Shown here one piece after another: positions 61,563-64,000 of a stretch of 64,000 nt of DNA. This stretch comes from Galaxea fascicularis (Eukaryota > Cnidaria > Anthozoa > Scleractinia > Euphylliidae): contig OX419342.1 of the NCBI GenBank assembly GCA_948470475.1, positions 8,715,335 to 8,779,334 of the forward strand. Direction: 5' to 3'. Position 1 is the first letter of the stretch; each line of letters starts with the position of its first letter. Made by a program: the position numbers and the translations under genes. The notes below the pieces were generated by a model. The model was given only the letters and a program-made list of their open reading frames with translations, did not search any database and was not told the origin of the DNA.

Positions 61563-63097
61563 TGTGTTTCTATAGTAGTTTTAGTGCACCAAATGACACC
61601 ACTCTTTTTATCGCGCAATCAACTGTGAAAAACACCCCGCTCCCCCATCCAATGTTGCTTGTTTGTACCTCGAGATCATAGCAGTTTCCGCACAACATTG
61701 TTTGGGGGGAAGGGGGGCTGAAAGGACAAGCGAGGGGGGCGAAGAGGGGTCACAGTGACGAAATAGGGGGTTAAAAAGGTAAATGTGTCAACAATTTTGG
61801 CGCCGATTGTAGGTAGCTGGCTGTGCATTATCGAGATATGCAGATTCTCTCCTCTAAGCACCCAGATGTGTACAAGGATTTCAGCGAGCAAGAAACACGA
61901 GGAAAATTGCAAAACTAAGCACTGGTCTGCTTCGAAACGAAATATTCGCTCCCCGACTAGGAACCTCTCAACCAACTTAGCTTGACGCCAAATCAATTAC
62001 GACCAGCATTCTTCGTTAAATTTTTGCCGCTTTTCACCTTCGGCACTATTCTGATAATCAGAGCGTTCAATCTGTTAAACGGCAAATAGCAATCATATTA
62101 TTTGAAAAACAATGCTTGATCTCAGAACGCTATGAGCAAGTTAAAGGCCACACGGAGAGATTTAACAATTTTGTTACTGTACGTTTTCAGTAAGGTATAT
62201 ATGACCCACCACTGTAATTCAGGAGTCTTATTCTGCAAGAGTGGTGTTTAATAAATTATCATCATCCTCCTCATTAAGTCTCGCGCGGCAACATTACGGG
62301 CTGTTCGAATGACTCGAAAAAAAAATGGCTTCGATCATCAAAAACTCAATTTCGTTGTTTATAACCCTTGAAAGTTCACATCAGAAACGGTCGAGTGCCA
62401 CTGACATAGTTCTACTCCATTTCCATATTTCAAAGAGCATTTTTTCATCGGGATAACCGAATTAAAATCTACTGAAAAATCATTTAAAGACTTTCTAGGG
62501 ACGCAGGTATCATTTCATTGAACAGGTTGTGCATTGCACGCAATTCAAAATAGAAAAGACACTTCGTAAATGTCAGATGACAATTTTAAATGCTTCAATG
62601 TCTTCTGTTGAATCCAGTTCATTCCATAAACAAACATGAGCAGCAAAACACACAGTTGTTATAACCAACAAGCCGAATCAACAAAGCAATCCGCGTAAAC
62701 TTCAAACACTTTCTTCCCCACCATACCACCTTCATCGTCCATTCAAACAGTACAACTCGTACTTCACTCTGAACTGAGTCCAGTACCTACCTCCTATTCT
62801 TGTCCTTCACGCATGCCAAGAGCCATAATTTGCGCATGCGTTAAATGCGCAAACCCTATTCTCCGGAAAAACTACCATAATAGTGGTACCCCTTTGTGAT
62901 AGTTATAAATACATTACGCAACCTTAGATAGATGACACGTGACATTCCACGATGGTGTCCCTTTGAGTATATTCAATTCACCTGTGTAAGTTAGTCTTTA
63001 TGCTGACCATCGCCGACCTTATGCTTTCACGAACACCTTTAAAACAGGGAATTTGATTGGCCACTGCTCATGAAGAGTCTAAAGAGACCATATGATA
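61563..63097. other. No gene recognised
   Basis: There is no supported exon. TTTGCGCATGCGTTAAATGC near 62831 contains a TGCGCATGCG palindrome like an NRF1 site; no promoter can be claimed. Confidence 0.4.
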
Positions 63098-63210
63098 AAA
63101 TTCTTAAAGTCGGGCTGGACGAGAAAATATTTGGCTCTCGATCATCGCGTACGTACCTGCAGCCAAATATTTTCCCGTTCGGCCCTCCCACTTAGTCAAT
63201 AAGTACATAT
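63098..63210. mobile_element. Palindromic MITE, GGCCGGACGGGAAAATATTT family (second copy)
   Basis: The arms GGACGAGAAAATATTTGGCT and CAGCCAAATATTTTCCCGTT are followed by CAATAAGTAC, the same terminal motif as the 12276 copy. The flank CATATGATAAAA is also shared. Confidence 0.75.
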
Positions 63211-64000
63211 TTCATTGGTTCAAGGCAGAATCAAACCATCCATCGAACCACGGAAGATTTTTTTTAGCTTCATGCTGACATAGAGCGATTTTGTTTACAC
63301 AAAATAGCTCAGAAACAAAGATATCATGCGCACGCACACTGTCAGAGGAACTTGGTAGAGTTCTTTTAATTCGTTTCCAGAGTCCCTCTCTGCTCCAAAC
63401 CCCGTTCTCGTTAAAAAACGAATATTCGTGATGTTTAGTAGCTTTTGTGGCATTTAGGAAACTTTAGAGAGTATCTGCGATAAATGCGTGGCTGAAGAAG
63501 ACGAAAAACAAGTGATGACGCACTATTTTCACCGTAATTATCAGTATGAAGCTATTGTGGGTCTTCTCAAGAAACGAAAAGGACTTCATATGTGTGTTCG
63601 TACTGATATAGTGTTTGCGAAACGTTGAAAAATTACAAAGAAGGATATTTAATGGTGTCGGCAAACTGTATGTCTCCTTGGAACTCTATTGTTGGGCTAT
63701 ATTTTAAGGGTGCTTCTGACGTCATATCAGTTACCATGGCAACGCCCTAAGTCCACAAAAAGGTCCTCTAAATGTCAGTTTTTGTAAATTATCTGAAAAA
63801 CTAATTCGGTGACCTACCTTTTTTATTCCTTTGTTGGAAAGCTACCTAAATTCTTTAACTTTTAGGCAGTATGAAAAAAAATTATCTAATAGTATTTAAG
63901 ATTTTTTAAAAAAGTGCTTTTTATGAATTACAGAAAATTACACTAGATAATTTTCCCCGAAACTTTTACATTTGAAGTGCCACCATTAATGGAGCTTGTA
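63211..64000. other. No gene recognised
   Basis: AT-rich DNA to the right edge. A minus-strand open frame at 63464-63664 lacks splice sites and domains. Confidence 0.4.

Noticed and set aside
62800..62880. Promoter based on the TGCGCATGCG palindrome
   Set aside because: A single motif with no gene or start context nearby.

Overview
The window is animal nuclear DNA, most likely from an anthozoan cnidarian and probably a stony coral. It is AT-rich and intron-rich, with short exons bounded by GT/AG splice sites. It is packed with palindromic MITEs, tRNA-derived SINEs, LINE and Penelope fragments and hammerhead-like repeats of kinds I associate with anthozoan genomes. The species call is inference from repeat style and protein style; no sequence comparison was run.

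Two host genes can be followed exon by exon, both on the minus strand. Gene 1 (about 18650 down to 1384, continuing off the left edge) encodes an extracellular modular protein. In transcript order it has a LamG/concanavalin-like domain, a SEA-like domain over three exons, and six fibronectin type III (FN3) modules, five of them on single phase 1-1 exons. Its 5' end (signal peptide) and 3' end are not seen, and the splice phases show that one exon between the SEA-like part and the first FN3 module is missing from my reconstruction. Gene 2 (about 55411 down to 40835) is an ABHD12-family serine hydrolase. I place 13 coding exons, from an ATG in a CAAGATGG context to a TAA stop. The nucleophile elbow GHSLGS, the acid loop HDRDDWVVP and the catalytic His in GHGHK are all present. 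One exon between 43124 and 41589 remains unplaced.

Layout. 1-18650: gene 1, its introns carrying MITEs (2318, 5428, 7245, 12276, 13044, 14270 with a nested one, 15211, 16673, 17343), a LINE tail, and a plus-strand exon-like ATG near 10816. 18885-22670: repeats and non-coding DNA. 22669-28132: a large diverged tandem duplication with no gene, followed by one exon-like segment (28171-28284) and a TATA/CCAAT promoter-like stretch (29200-29340). 29507-31489: two terminal-inverted-repeat elements, one flanked by TTAA. 31960-33210: minisatellite. 34679-37040: a broken papain-like gene of a cnidarian multi-copy type, split by a 1334-bp foldback element with a perfect 10-bp target duplication. 37040-40830: mostly featureless, with a dispersed repeat and a SINE. 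40835-55411: gene 2, whose introns hold a nested LINE, SINEs, tandem duplications, a Penelope fragment and an 824-bp inverted-repeat element. 55412-64000: a LINE tail, a decayed minus-strand coding region, two hammerhead-bearing inverted-repeat units, a decayed multi-copy gene joined to a Tc1-type transposon end, an internally deleted Tc1 copy, and unannotated DNA.

The two host genes have no visible functional link. The most informative structures are the foldback element, the hammerhead-like cores inside small repeats, the orphan exon fragments in gene 1, and the 149-bp near-identical duplication beside exon 5 of gene 2.
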